Source: Latrodectus hesperus (taxonomy: Eukaryota; Arthropoda; Arachnida; Araneae; Theridiidae). From it: 64,000 bases of DNA. This document shows positions 53,901-64,000 of this stretch, in pieces. Location: NCBI GenBank assembly GCA_037975125.1, contig CM075862.1:63385078-63449077 (forward strand), read 5' to 3'. Position 1 is the stretch's first letter; the number at the start of each line of letters is the position of its first letter. The translations under genes were made by a program, and so were the position numbers. A model generated the notes under the pieces. The model did not search any database. It saw only the letters and a list, made by a program, of their open reading frames with translations, and was not told where the DNA came from.

Positions 53901-56131
53901 ATGTTCTGCGCAATGCTACGATACATCCACAGGTAAAATTAAACTTATATATCGCTTAACCAAGAAAATATTTAATTTTATTAGATAAATCATTGTTTTC
54001 TATATGAAGATTTACTTACATGCATACCTATTTCATGTTTTGTACATAAGAATTTTACATTTTTGTTACTGGTAACTTTTAACTTGAGTGCTAAGTAATT
54101 TTTCCAAAAATCAAATGTTGTACAGCTTTCAATTAATATCATATAAATTCCTTCAATTTAGACTGGCTTACTATCTTAGAAAATTAGTTCTGTTTTAGGA
54201 ATTTAAAAATCTGGAATGAGATAAAACTAATGATAAGAAAAAAACTTCTTTTCAAACATTTATAAATTGAAAGAAAATTATCAAAAAAATTCTCAGATTC
54301 TTATTCGTATATAACTAATCTTGACATTCTAAATACAAAAAATGTGGATTAATCTGTATTTTAGGAACAGTTGTTATGATTTCTATTTAAAAATTTAATT
54401 TTATACTTTGTTTATGGATATATCGGTACATATATATCCATAAACCATTCCCAAAACCATAAAACTAAACTAAACTAAGTTCTGAGGCACGACAGCCCAT
54501 GTGGGCCAAGGCCTACAGTGCCTATCTCTGTTTTCTTAAACGAGAGGCCCTGGGGTGCGAAGCATATGCCCCGATTAGGTGGTCAGCCTAATGCGAAACC
54601 TCCAGTGTTTAATTCCCAAGAATGCATGGTATTCAATTTATCGACCCACTGAAGGGATGAAAGGCTGAGTCCCGAGTCGATATAAGTAAATGTATATTTG
54701 TACATATCTATATATGTATGTATATTAGACTCACATAGTATTTATATAAGGATTAGATATATAATATAAAAATTTTAATGTGATAAAAGGTGTCTTATAT
54801 AGGTTCATATATATGGAATGCGTATTCCTTTATAAGATATTAAAAATAAAGTATTAGAAACTTGTGAAGAGCTTAAACTTTAAAAAAGAAATAATTTAAA
54901 CTACTATGTTTGTAGGACAGTACGAAGAATATTTAATGAATTTTGGCGCATCTATCTGAACCCAATTTTAATAAATAATACTTTAGATAAATTAAATACT
55001 TAAGATATTCAACATAAAAAATACTCAGCTAAGGCTAAATCATAGTATACTTCAAGACATAAAAAATTTACAGGGTTTCGAAACCAACCCTATGTTACCT
55101 TTTCTGAGTGTGAGAAAACATATTTTAATGTTAAACATTTAAGAGGCGAAATGCAAATCACAACAAAATGTCACATAGCTGCATTTCCCTCACCTCAAAA
55201 ATGTGATTGATTAACTCACTATTAAGATTACTAGGAGGCAAAAAATGGTATTCCTACATTTTCCCAGAGCAGTGTTCTACATATACAGTGTCCTAATAGA
55301 CCAATAATGCATCTCATCGAGTTAAAAGTCTTGCTGAATCTTCAAAGAAAGACGTGATCGTCATTATGTATTCAAAAAAAATTCAATAAAATACTACAGT
55401 ATTTATTTAAGAATTCGGACTCAGCTTAGCCATTAACTTCATTCATAGGAAGTTCCTATAATCAGCATACCAATATCATTTTCTACACTCGTGTCCATAA
55501 ATCAAGGGTAATGCAAGTTCACAGGCAAAGAAAGAGACCGAAGCAAAACAAATGTGACTTATTTGTAAAGTCGATTTATTAAACAAAAGGTAAAGAGCAA
55601 AAAATGATGCTATATGTTTAACATCATTAATAAAAATTGCAATTTTTACTCCCTATAATTTCAAATTTCAAAAAAGAACCTATTTACAAAAACCAATATA
55701 ACCTGGCAGACATATATCTTTGGTAAAGTTTATTTCAGGATTATATTTCTGCATTATTTTTAATTTGTTGATAATATTTATTTATTTATATTATATTACA
55801 ATCAGACATGCTAACACAATCATTTGATTAATTGAATATTTAAGCAAATATTTTTTTCCTCTAATTTTTATACGTCATCTTAACAGAGAATCATAAACAA
55901 TTTTTTAATTTTTTAAAATGGTAAATTCGATTTTTTTTTCTTTAGCTAAGATAATTTTTCTTTTTATGTTTCATTTTATAAAGTATAAAAGTTATTTTAA
56001 TTAACTTATTTATAATTTGTGCTTGTTAATTTATTTGTAGTAATGTAACTAGACGTTTACAGAAACTTCAAGTGATAGGCGAATATGGCCTATTATCTAT
56101 AAAAAATCTTTTGAAAGGTGATTCGATGTAG
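53901..56131 (+). CDS. Candidate small two-exon gene (40 residues), function unknown
   Basis: Exon 1 is 53901-53932 (ATG, 32 nt, MFCAMLRYIH plus AG) with donor CAG|GTAAAA. Exon 2 is 56041-56131, with acceptor TTATTTGTAG, continuing SNVTRRLQKLQVIGEYGLLS, then IKNLLKGDSM and TAG. The phase joins (AG|T). A TATA box precedes it (53828), and AATAAA follows the stop by 88 nt (56219). The N-terminus has no acidic residue in the first 24 positions and several Arg/Lys, so a mitochondrial peptide is possible. A GTGATT at 56117 might be a further donor, making the protein longer. IGEYGL resembles a segment of ribosomal protein uS4, but the match is too short to use. The intron holds repeats. Could be chance. 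Confidence 0.3.
54475..54680 (+). repeat. Unnamed interspersed repeat, copy 3
   Basis: The least decayed of the three copies: GACAGCCCATGTGGGCCAAG, GAGAGGCCCTGGGGTGCGAA, GGTGGTCAGCCTAATGCGAA, CCTCCAGTGTTTAATTCCC, TCGACCCACTGAAGGGATGA, AAGGCTGAGTC. It lies in the proposed intron of the small two-exon gene. Confidence 0.7.
55496..55706 (+). mobile_element. Solo end of the Tc1-like family
   Basis: Matches the left 210 or so bases of 49271-50487: CACTCGTGTCCATAAATCAA, GCAAAGAAAGAGACCGAAGC, GACTTATTTGTAAAGTCGAT, CCTATTTACAAAAACCA. No transposase part or second end follows. Confidence 0.85.
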
Positions 56132-56218
56132 ATCACCAAAAACTTTAAAAGCAACTTAGAGTTGTTAAAGTACACACACACACATTAGATGCAAATTAAA
56201 AGCTCATTGAATTTCTAT

Positions 56219-56224
56219 AATAAA
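56219..56224 (+). terminator. Candidate poly(A) signal of the small gene
   Basis: AATAAA, 88 nt after the proposed TAG at 56129-56131. Such hexamers are common in AT-rich DNA. Confidence 0.3.
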
Positions 56225-56383
56225 ATTGAATAAGCAAAGAATTTATTTTAAATAAACAGAAAATATATTTTAAACATTTTTCCTTAAAAATTGACTAAAT
56301 CTCTTTTTTCTCAAAAAGAAATATTTATTTTTGAAACTCATTTCGAGTAACGGAATTCAAATATTAATTTTACTTAAATCGTT

Positions 56384-56668
56384 TGCCGACCAACTTGTCA
56401 AGTGCTCAGCGTGCCTGACTACGGATAAGGAGGTCCTGGGTTGGAATCCCGGTTCGGGCATGGATGTACTTTCTATTTCTCTGTCTATCCTGTCTTTGTC
56501 CTTTCCTTGTATGAATGGGTTGTGAATTGTTGTCTACCCTATAAACAGGTACCTATGACATGAGTGTACTGAGGAAGTCGGACTCCACACCAAAAAATGG
56601 TTCAGTTGGAAAAGTAGAGCAGCGCACCTCATGTTGCCAGCCTAGCTGGCACATGACAATGATTGAAT
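56384..56668 (+). mobile_element. tRNA-headed SINE with tail type B
   Basis: Head GTCAAGTGCTCAGCG and GGGTTGGAATCCC, shared middle to GAGTGTA (56568), then CTGAGGAAGTCGGACTCCAC through AGCTGGCACATGACAA and a short (TGAA)n-like end. Confidence 0.9.
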
Positions 56669-56804
56669 GAATGAACTTAAAACTTTTCAAATATTAGTTT
56701 TAAGGAATTTTTGTCAAGTAACATTGTCAGAAATATTTAATTAGACTCACACAATTAACAGTGGAGGAATTACATTATTTGTTTATTTAATTTTGCCCGA
56801 GGGT

Positions 56805-56895
56805 TTAGTGGCAGCGTTTCACGCTCCCAAGGCAAGGTCCGAAGTTCAATCCTCGGGCTCGGAAAAGTCGACCAGCCTTTCATCCCTTTTTTGTA
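56805..56895 (+). mobile_element. tRNA-like SINE head, second type
   Basis: GGTTTAGTGGCAGCG (A box) and CGAAGTTCAATCCTCGG (B box), followed by AGTCGACCAGCCTTTCATCC. The head differs in sequence from the other SINEs here. The acceptor ends do not pair cleanly, so a SINE is favoured over a tRNA gene. Confidence 0.5.
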
Positions 56896-57079
56896 TAAAT
56901 TCAAAGCTGAGCTTGATAATTAATTTATTTTAGATTATTTTATAGTAGGTACAACAATCTGTTATTATTTATATTGTATTCTTATTACAATTATACTCTA
57001 TTAATTGTAATGTATTATATATCTTTTATTACTTAATACATTTTATTCTCATATTTATATTGTATTATTATTTTATTTT

Positions 57080-57142
57080 CAAGGGGGCGCCAAAAAAGGT
57101 ATCGTACCCGGGCGCCAATTACGCTTACTACGCCACTGCACA
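57080..57142. repeat. GC-rich repeat fragment
   Basis: AAGGGGGCGCCAAAAAAGGT, then CCCGGGCGCCAATTACGCTT and ACTACGCCACTG. GC-rich and sharply bounded in AT-rich DNA; it resembles the 3' end of an arthropod transposon, but only one copy is present here. Confidence 0.4.
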
Positions 57143-57489
57143 TGAGCAAATTTACAAAATGTTTGCAACATGATACCAAATATCAACAAATAGGCCATTT
57201 CTAGCAATTTTACTATAACTGGCAATTTCTCGGATTACTATATACGCCCTTAGATTCACTTCTCCTCATTTCTTCAAAACTTGCGAAAAAGCAAACTTTA
57301 CAGGAAGGTTATCATCTGTATCATGAATTTCAGTTAACTATCAGATGCTAGGATAACTTTTAGATTTAAAGAAATGGAGAAATGAAGAGTTTTTATAAAT
57401 ATCAAGGAAAACAAACTTATTTTAAAAAAGAAGAATTATTCACAAGAGAAATATAAGTGTGGTATTAAAATTTTAATGAAATGAAACTT

Positions 57490-57817
57490 ATTTGACACTA
57501 TATGCAATATAAAAGAATGACACTATATGCAATATCAAAATTTTTGTTTTTTGACTGACGAAAGTAGATTTTAGGTACTTTTTTAAGCCGAAAAAGCATC
57601 GGTTAGCAGCTGTAACCCTGCTACGGATCTCAGGTGCGATGTCGTTGGATGCATTCAATTCACATCCCAAATATTTAAAGTTGCGAACAGTTTCAAACTT
57701 GTAGTTTCCTACCTCTAGATAGGGAGTGCTATATTTTTCGGTGGTCATGTATTTTGTTTTGTCTTGGTTGATTGCAAGATGCATTTTACTAGCTGCAGCT
57801 TCTAGTGACTTAAAAGC
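57490..57817 (-). mobile_element. LINE fragment: reverse-transcriptase segment
   Basis: An open minus frame reads AFKSLEAAASKMHLAINQDK, TKYMTTEK, then VRNFKYLGCELNASNDIAPE and IRSRVTAANRCFFGLKKYLK. The INxDKTKYM...FKYLG...I..RI..AN..F..LK...S pattern is the region after the catalytic part of reverse transcriptase in RTE-like LINEs. Truncated on both sides. The LINE tail at 24786-24957 may belong to a related group. Confidence 0.8.
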
Positions 57818-57949
57818 ACTATGCAAAATTACCAAGAATAAATTTAATTTCTTAAATTTAGATCCAGTGAAAATTAAAAGAAACTGTAGTATTAATCGAA
57901 AACTATGCAACCATGATTTCAAAAAAACAGCTTAAAATTGTTTATTAAT

Positions 57950-60790
57950 GATGAAGGTATTACTGCGTTGGGAGAAGTTATTACATACAATACATGAAAA
58001 AAGTCATTTTTAAAAGAGATTAAAGATTCTAGTATACGTGAGCTTTGATAAAAAAAATGTGATATTGTTATTAATAAAATTAAATGATTTCTTGCTTATG
58101 AGTTGATTCATCATTTGTAAGTTAGATTTTATTTCAATGCTACACTGCTCCTAATTTTTACTCTAATCAATCCTCCGATCATTTTAGCTTTTAGCTGTAT
58201 TTCTCTATATTTCAGAAGCTATTTTTTTAATTTATCAATGTGTAGCTGAATTGAACATGGTCGATTTCTAACCATAAACAGAGATTATTTAAACCAATTC
58301 TAAAAATATTTGAAGAATGTATTTTATCATTTGACGGGTTGGTAAAGGTCCTATTCTTATGACTAGGAAGTAGACGATTCAGTTCTGGTTCAGCCAAGAT
58401 CTTCATGTTGATAAGACATCGCATGAAAATAGTAGTCTTGTTATTGGTGTGAAATGGAAATTTTGATAGGAAAGTGCTTGTTCAGTTATTGCCTTCGAAA
58501 ATTAACTATGGTTCAAAAATTTACTCATAACGCATTATTTTCTAAAGCATCGCTTATTAATTCTCTGGTGCTATTCAAATACTGTTGAACAAAAGTATCA
58601 AAAGCTTTTAATAAATAAGATAAAATCGTGGAACAAGATTTTTTCGTTCATTCTCAATCATTCCACAATGATTGAATTCATTTTCTAAGTTATATATCCT
58701 AAAAAACCGATAAAAGGGCATAGCACTTCTCAAACGAACTGTAATTTAATTCCACGCAATTTAATTTTAAATTTTTTCTGCTTTATGCTACTGGTATAGA
58801 AATCGGAGAATAAATGAAATAAAATTTCTGAACAAAATTTAAATAAGTATGCAGTTTTATATTTTATTTTCATGCTTCTTTAGTTGATTATTTAATTTCA
58901 TTCCTTTTATTTTATATTGTAAGTGGTATTTTCAGTCCTTGAATAAATTTAAGCAGGGCTCTTTTTTACAGATTGTAACGATTCAATTTTTAATGGAAAT
59001 ATTATAATCTGAAAATCCTTCAAAAATAAATAATAAACTTGATTTTGTCGATAATTAATCTTTTTTGCAAATAAACTTTACTCATAGATGTACATTAGTG
59101 TTGGCCAAGCCTTTTTGACGTCTAATTTACCAAAGACATGTTTTAGTATTTACTACATTTTTACAAACTCTTTTATACTTGCGAATTTCCATTTGCATAC
59201 AGTGGTATCTTTTCTTATCTGGATTTATTTATCAATGGCATAATTTTCTAACGATAACTTCAATGATTGTTGTGTTAAATCCATTGAAAGAGAATGATAA
59301 TGTTATCATAATGATTGCCCAACAGTAAAATTATTGTCTGATTTAATTAGTCTTTTATAATTAAAATTATAAATTTATTTAAATAAATACACTAAACGGC
59401 TTAATTGTAATAGTTGAAAAGGTAACTAAATTATTTACAGCGTTACTGTGTTTTAAGTAAATGGATCCACAAAAATAATTTTCTTTACAAAAAAAGTCAG
59501 TTTTAGTTATTAATATATACCACATTTTCTCATTAAAAATTTTATTTCCTGTTATTCTCATATTATTTTAATTCTCTATAGTACTCCAATACTTATAATT
59601 TGTAATTTCCTAAAAAATAATGCTTAGGTAAATTATTTAATTGTTGAACTCTTAGCTTTAGTTTGTTTATAAGCATAAAGGCAATTTTTTCTTTAAATTT
59701 TATCCTTTTGAATATACAAAGTATAAAATAAACTTTTAAGCAAAGAAAATATTGTTACTTTCATTATACATATCTGATTTATTTAACATGGGAAATTGCA
59801 TGCAAATCTTTGATATTTTGTAATACATGTTTCAAATTAATGCTTTGTTGATTTATTATAAAACTGAGATTTTTTTATCGTTGTATTTATAATTCGGACC
59901 AACCAACAACAGCAAAAAATATCTAAACAAAATGTTAAATTAAGAAATGGGAACTGCATATTTGCTTTTAAATTCACTGAACAAATTTTTAATGTATATT
60001 TTAATTTTTACATTTTTTTTCATATGAAAAATTAATATTAATATAATTTCAATGATGTGAAATTTCTAAAAACCAATCGATACAGTTTAGGAATTTCGTG
60101 CTTAATAATTTTCATTATTTTCAACCAATAGAGCTTGTTAAGTTTTAATAACACAATTTGATAATTAAAGTTATGTAATGCAACATTTTATCGAATGCCA
60201 TTCTAAGATTTCATTTTTATGTCGCATAAATAGAGTAAGCAATATAAAGGACTATTTTAATTATTAAGATATAAATACTTATGAATTATACCGATGGATT
60301 TAACACAGTAATCATTGAATACTTGCAGAAATTTTATCCAATCCAACATTTCAATTCATAAGCGAAATGCAGCTTGAGGGCTGTTACAAAAATGTGTTGA
60401 TGAGTTTCTCAAAATACTCGCGATCCCTAGGATCAAATGAAATAAAAAGTAATTTTAACGGCAGGTTTAGTTCCGTCTGTATATTCATTATTGTTTGACT
60501 TCTTAGATAATATAGAAATATTAAGTTACTGTTTCATTTTAGTTATCCCCTTATTTCTCTAAATTTGATTTTATCACTATTAAAGTTTAATAACTAAATC
60601 ATTTTACACATCAAATTTACAAAACCATATAATTGTTAAAATAATAAATAAATAAATACTTCTTATAAGTATTTTGTAAATTTAACTGTGAGTAAACATC
60701 TGTGAAATAACAGATAATCTAATAAATATTTTTCTCATATTCCTTAAATTTCAGTATAATTTTAACATTTTCTTTAACCTGTGTGATGTA
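57950..60790. other. AT-rich gene-free stretch
   Basis: I find no joined exons, element ends or RNA genes. Short open frames on both strands are composition-driven. Confidence 0.5.
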
Positions 60791-60799
60791 TGAATTTGT

Positions 60800-61501
60800 A
60801 TGAATAGACTGACATATCTTGAATTGTATTCCATTAGAAACCTTCTTACAGAACTGGCAACTAGAAACAAAGTGATCCTTGTATGGGTGCCAGGGCACAA
60901 ATGTACCGAAGGTAATGAAAGGGCTGATGAACTTGCTAAACAAGGATCGTCTTTTGCTCCCATCGGTGCAGAACCTTTTTGTGAGATCAGTTTTGAAGAT
61001 CGCAAAAACCAATGTTCTTAGATGGGAAAAACGGAAGATGTATGAAGCTTGGCTCAACACTCCTGATCAAACCCACGCTAAAAGTATGATCTGTGGATCA
61101 TCAGCGAGGATTGCCTCTGAAATTCTAAGATGCTCTAGGCAGAAGATGCGTTTATTCGTAAGCTTCATAACTGGGCACTACTATTTCAGAAAACACCTCC
61201 ATAAAATGGGACTGTTTCAGCAAGACCCTATCTGCAGGAAATGTCACACGCAAGAGGAAACATCCAAGCATATCATTTACGAATGCGAGGCTCTTGCCCT
61301 CCCTAGATTAACTTCTTTAGGCATCATCCATACTAGAGAGTTACACCTAGACTCCATTGAAGGGTTATCGGACTTTATTAATAAAGTGGGTGACCCGAGC
61401 AACTGGAACTAGGAAACATTGGGTTTGGAGTTAATAGTACAAAATGCTGATAAAAGCAGAGGTGCCCAATGACATGCAAACCCAACTCTAAGAAGAAGAA
61501 G
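60800..61501 (+). mobile_element. 5'-truncated LINE end with RNase H domain (fragment 1)
   Basis: 60800-61021 reads TYLELYSIRNLLTELATRNK, then VILVWVPGHKCTEGNERADE and LAKQGS, the C-terminal half of RNase H (VPGHxGxxGNExADxLA). After a frameshift near 61000-61020, the second frame runs to TAG at 61410-61412: LRWEKRKMYEAWLN, ILRCSRQKMRLFVSFITGHY, and a zinc-knuckle-like CRKCHTQEETSKHIIYEC. The 3' UTR ends in (AGA)n at 61491-61501. This is a dead copy of a jockey-superfamily type element. Confidence 0.88.
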
Positions 61502-61852
61502 ATTCCATTAGAAGATATGCTGACAGACCAATTTGGCACATTCCCCCGAGTCATCCCTGGTATCCAGCTGATCTCTTGCTGAGATGTATATGTTCAGACT
61601 ACACTCTCCCGTTTCTTCAGTGGCCGCCTGAAGGGACTTACTTTCGAGAAAGGTCTCAAAATGTATCCAAAATGTCCTAAATGCCAAAATGAACCGGCAT
61701 CACCGGCATATATTCTTGAGTACCTGGGGTTGTCTCCTGAGGACTTATACAAGACTCCTACGCCTGTTTTCGATTTTCTCAAAGTGAGTGGACTCGTGGA
61801 CCACGTCCAATATACTCCTAATATGGAGATAAGTAACAACAACAACAAAAAT
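61502..61852 (+). mobile_element. 5'-truncated LINE end (fragment 2), different tail
   Basis: Frame-shifted coding: RRYADRPIWHIPPSHPWYP, then after a shift TTLSRFFSGRLKGLTFEKGL, KMYPKCPKCQNEPASPAYIL, LGLSPEDLYKTPTPVFDFLK and VSGLVDHVQ. CPxC followed by ASPxHIL is the usual C-terminal zinc motif; here the His is replaced by Tyr and the last Cys is missing. It ends GATAAGTAACAACAACAACA. It directly abuts fragment 1, so one inserted beside or into the other. Confidence 0.85.
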
Positions 61853-61859
61853 GAATAGT

Positions 61860-62800
61860 TTAAAAATTTACGCGTTTCCATTTAATATTTATTTTAGAAA
61901 TAATCCACCTCGGAAATAAAGTATAACAAATACAAAACGTTATATTAAGAATTTCGTATAAATTTCGTATTAGGATATATATTTTTAAGATATTTTTAAA
62001 TGATAAATAGTCTTTTTTCCATTCAATTTGAATTTAATTTTATATTTATTGTATATAATATTCCGAACTGATATACTAATACTTAAATAATTATTTAAAA
62101 ATGTAAATATTAGGAGTAATTACATAAATTTTACACACAGAATCAAATTTGTCAAAGAAAGCTATTTTTTAAAACATAGCGAGATGTAAATGATAAAAAA
62201 AATATGTTTAAATAATATTTGAAACATTATAATAATATTTTATGAACATTTAAATATGTGTATTTGGATAAAAGCTGAACAATTTATATCTTATTAGGAT
62301 ATAAAGAAAGAGCTTAAGCTATTTTGTTGTTAGAATTGTTAGAGTGTTTGATGCCTACTGTGATTAAATTAATTAAAATCATGTTTTCCAAAGAAAAAGG
62401 TTATAAGCTCGATTCTGCATTATTAGTCGACAGATGGCTGTTCATTTTTTTCTTGCATAACATATATATCGTAGTGAAATTTTTTTTTATTTTAATTCTT
62501 TGCGTAACTTCAATATAACACAGATACTGAAACATGAAATCTGAAATAACTGCAAGAGGAAATGAGTTTTGGAGTCGTGTGAAACTGTATAAATTTTCCG
62601 TGCTACTATGCTTATTACCATATTAATTTTAATGTAAGCCAGCTAAATGTTTTAGTATTTTCATTGTCATTAATAAATCATTGCATTTTAATTTAATTAC
62701 TGTTCAATCAAGACCAGTTTAAATTAATAGGAACTCATTCAAATCCAGATCAATAATTTTCAATTTTTTTTCTTTTCTTTTTTTTTTAATTTAATAATGG
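61860..62800. other. AT-rich stretch without recognised genes
   Basis: No exon pair, element end or RNA gene is seen. Confidence 0.45.
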
Positions 62801-62960
62801 AGGGCACTCTACTGTTTGGGTGACTAACCCTCCTCCACAAAGTCGGAAACTGCTACTCATTTGTCGTTACCCAGTGGGCACCTGTGAACTAAGTCACAGA
62901 GACGAGTAGCATTACCCACGCCATACCACCACAAACCCGTCTTTTCAAAAATGGAGGAGG
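62800..62960 (-). repeat. GC-richer interspersed repeat, family unknown
   Basis: A sharply bounded block. On the minus strand: ACGGGTTTGTGGTGGTATGG, GTAATGCTACTCGTCTCTGT, AGTTCACAGGTGCCCACTGG, GGAGGAGGGTTAGTCACCC. It has no open frame. It looks like part of a SINE or a non-autonomous DNA element. Confidence 0.45.
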
Positions 62961-62971
62961 GGGAAATCATC

Positions 62972-63004
62972 GGACTAAGCTAATATCTATTTTTAGCTTA
63001 GTCC
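62972..63004. repeat. 12-bp perfect inverted repeat
   Basis: GGACTAAGCTAA (62972-62983) pairs with TTAGCTTAGTCC (62993-63004), 9-base loop, just after the GC-richer repeat. Confidence 0.85.
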
Positions 63005-63837
63005 AGTGATTAATTATTAGGGATCTATTTTTAATAAGCCATAGTCAAGTTTACAATAGTCATCCTCATAAAATCTTGAATCTGAGTTTCCATGCTTATA
63101 CATTAGTAATATCTTAAGGCACATATACATATTTTTATTCCGTGAGAATATTTTTTTCTTAGAAAAAGCATTAGTTAGAAAAGCATTTCTTAGAAAAAGC
63201 ATTAGAATGAAGAGCACTACCAAACTTTATCGAGTAAATGATTAGCTTCGCAATCATTCCCTTTCAAGAAAAGATAAGAAACTGGCAATATCTACTAGAT
63301 TTATCTAAAATGACTTTTTTAAGTTTGATATTGTTATCACAAATTATAATCCATTGCCATCTCATTGTCAGTTTGTCTCATCCCTTTATCGTTGAGAGAA
63401 TGATGTTATTTTATCTTTCAACTGTTTCGAAAGCATGTTTACTGTAAGAATCATAAAATGGTGAATTTTCCAAAATTGTGAAATATTCTAAAGTGATTGT
63501 TAAAGAGAATAATTCGAAATTTCTTTATTCTTCGCATGTTTTCGAGCAAAATATTCTTCTAGTTCGCAGTTTGATATTGTGAAACTTCCGGAGTTATATG
63601 TAGTCATTTAAAGTCAATTTTGTTGGCATGAAGGGAATCAATAAAAGAATTTAGCAAGGACATTTTGTCGCCCTTCTACTCTACTTCAAAAGTAGAGTGA
63701 AGGAGAAAAATAGCATGACGAACTTATAGCAATCAGAATTTCGATAAAAATTATTGTCTCTCTCACACTTTTGTTTGAAAGTAAGTATCATAAATGAAGG
63801 GAAAAAATAGTTAATCAATATTTAAAGGTAATTTTCA

Positions 63838-64000
63838 TTCATTCATTGTCGTGTGGCAGCTAGGCAGGCAACAAGGGGTGCGCTGCTCCACTTTTCCAAC
63901 TGAACCATATTTTGGTGTGGAGTCCGACTTCCTCAGTACACACATGCCATAGGGACCCGTTTATAGGGTAGGCAACCATTCACACCTCATTCATACAAGG
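63838..64000 (-). mobile_element. SINE with tail type B, cut by the window edge
   Basis: On the minus strand: CCTTGTATGAATGAGGTGTG, CCCTATAAACGGGTCCCTAT, then CTGAGGAAGTCGGACTCCAC and the rest of tail B, ending (TGAA)n at 63838. The tRNA head lies beyond 64000. Confidence 0.88.

Noticed and set aside
56041..56131. Exon of ribosomal protein uS4 (RPS9), because of IGEYGL
   Set aside because: The similarity covers only about ten positions, and neither the preceding nor the following family residues fit.
60719..61060. Minus-strand open frames of 113 and 84 codons
   Set aside because: They are antisense to the RNase H part of LINE fragment 1, which explains the sequence fully.

Overview
This is an AT-rich eukaryotic window with large introns, many microsatellites and many interspersed repeats. 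The mitochondrial transhydrogenase gene, the tRNA-derived SINEs, the mariner and Tc1 elements, and LINE ends of a type I associate with spider genomes point to an arthropod, most likely an araneoid spider. The species call is inference. The gene calls rest on splice-consistent reading frames.

Two multi-exon genes fill the first 42 kb, converging tail to tail. On the plus strand, eight exons (2058-19542) encode the last 205 residues of a coiled-coil protein that I cannot name; its 5' part lies outside the window or is unrecognised. On the minus strand, 15 coding exons (39686 down to 21657) encode a complete NAD(P) transhydrogenase (NNT). All phases agree, all introns are GT-AG, and the predicted protein is 1070 residues. 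A perfect splice donor at 41811 and an acceptor five bases before the ATG suggest a non-coding first exon near 41.8-42.0 kb. The two 3' ends face each other across about 2.1 kb (19543-21656).

The introns hold a dead full-length mariner (9018-10289), copies of an unnamed interspersed repeat, a LINE tail, long AT tracts, and several near-perfect hairpins whose arms are unrelated to one another.

From about 42 to 64 kb the DNA is gene-poor and repeat-rich. It holds a decayed Tc1-like element (45853-47050), a degenerate tandem array (47560-48055), a Tc1-like element with both ends and a broken transposase (49271-50487) plus a solo end of the same family (55496-55706), tRNA-headed SINEs with exchanged tails (51.0, 52.9, 56.4 and 63.9 kb), tail-only relatives (44.5 and 48.4 kb), and LINE fragments (57.5 and 60.8-61.85 kb). 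The only candidate host gene here is a two-exon reading frame of 40 codons (53901-56131) with a TATA box and a poly(A) signal.

I see no bacterial-type operon, CRISPR array or rRNA. The most useful second looks are the modular SINE family and its possible LINE partner, the set of unrelated hairpins, the small two-exon gene, and the decayed coding-like segment at the left edge.
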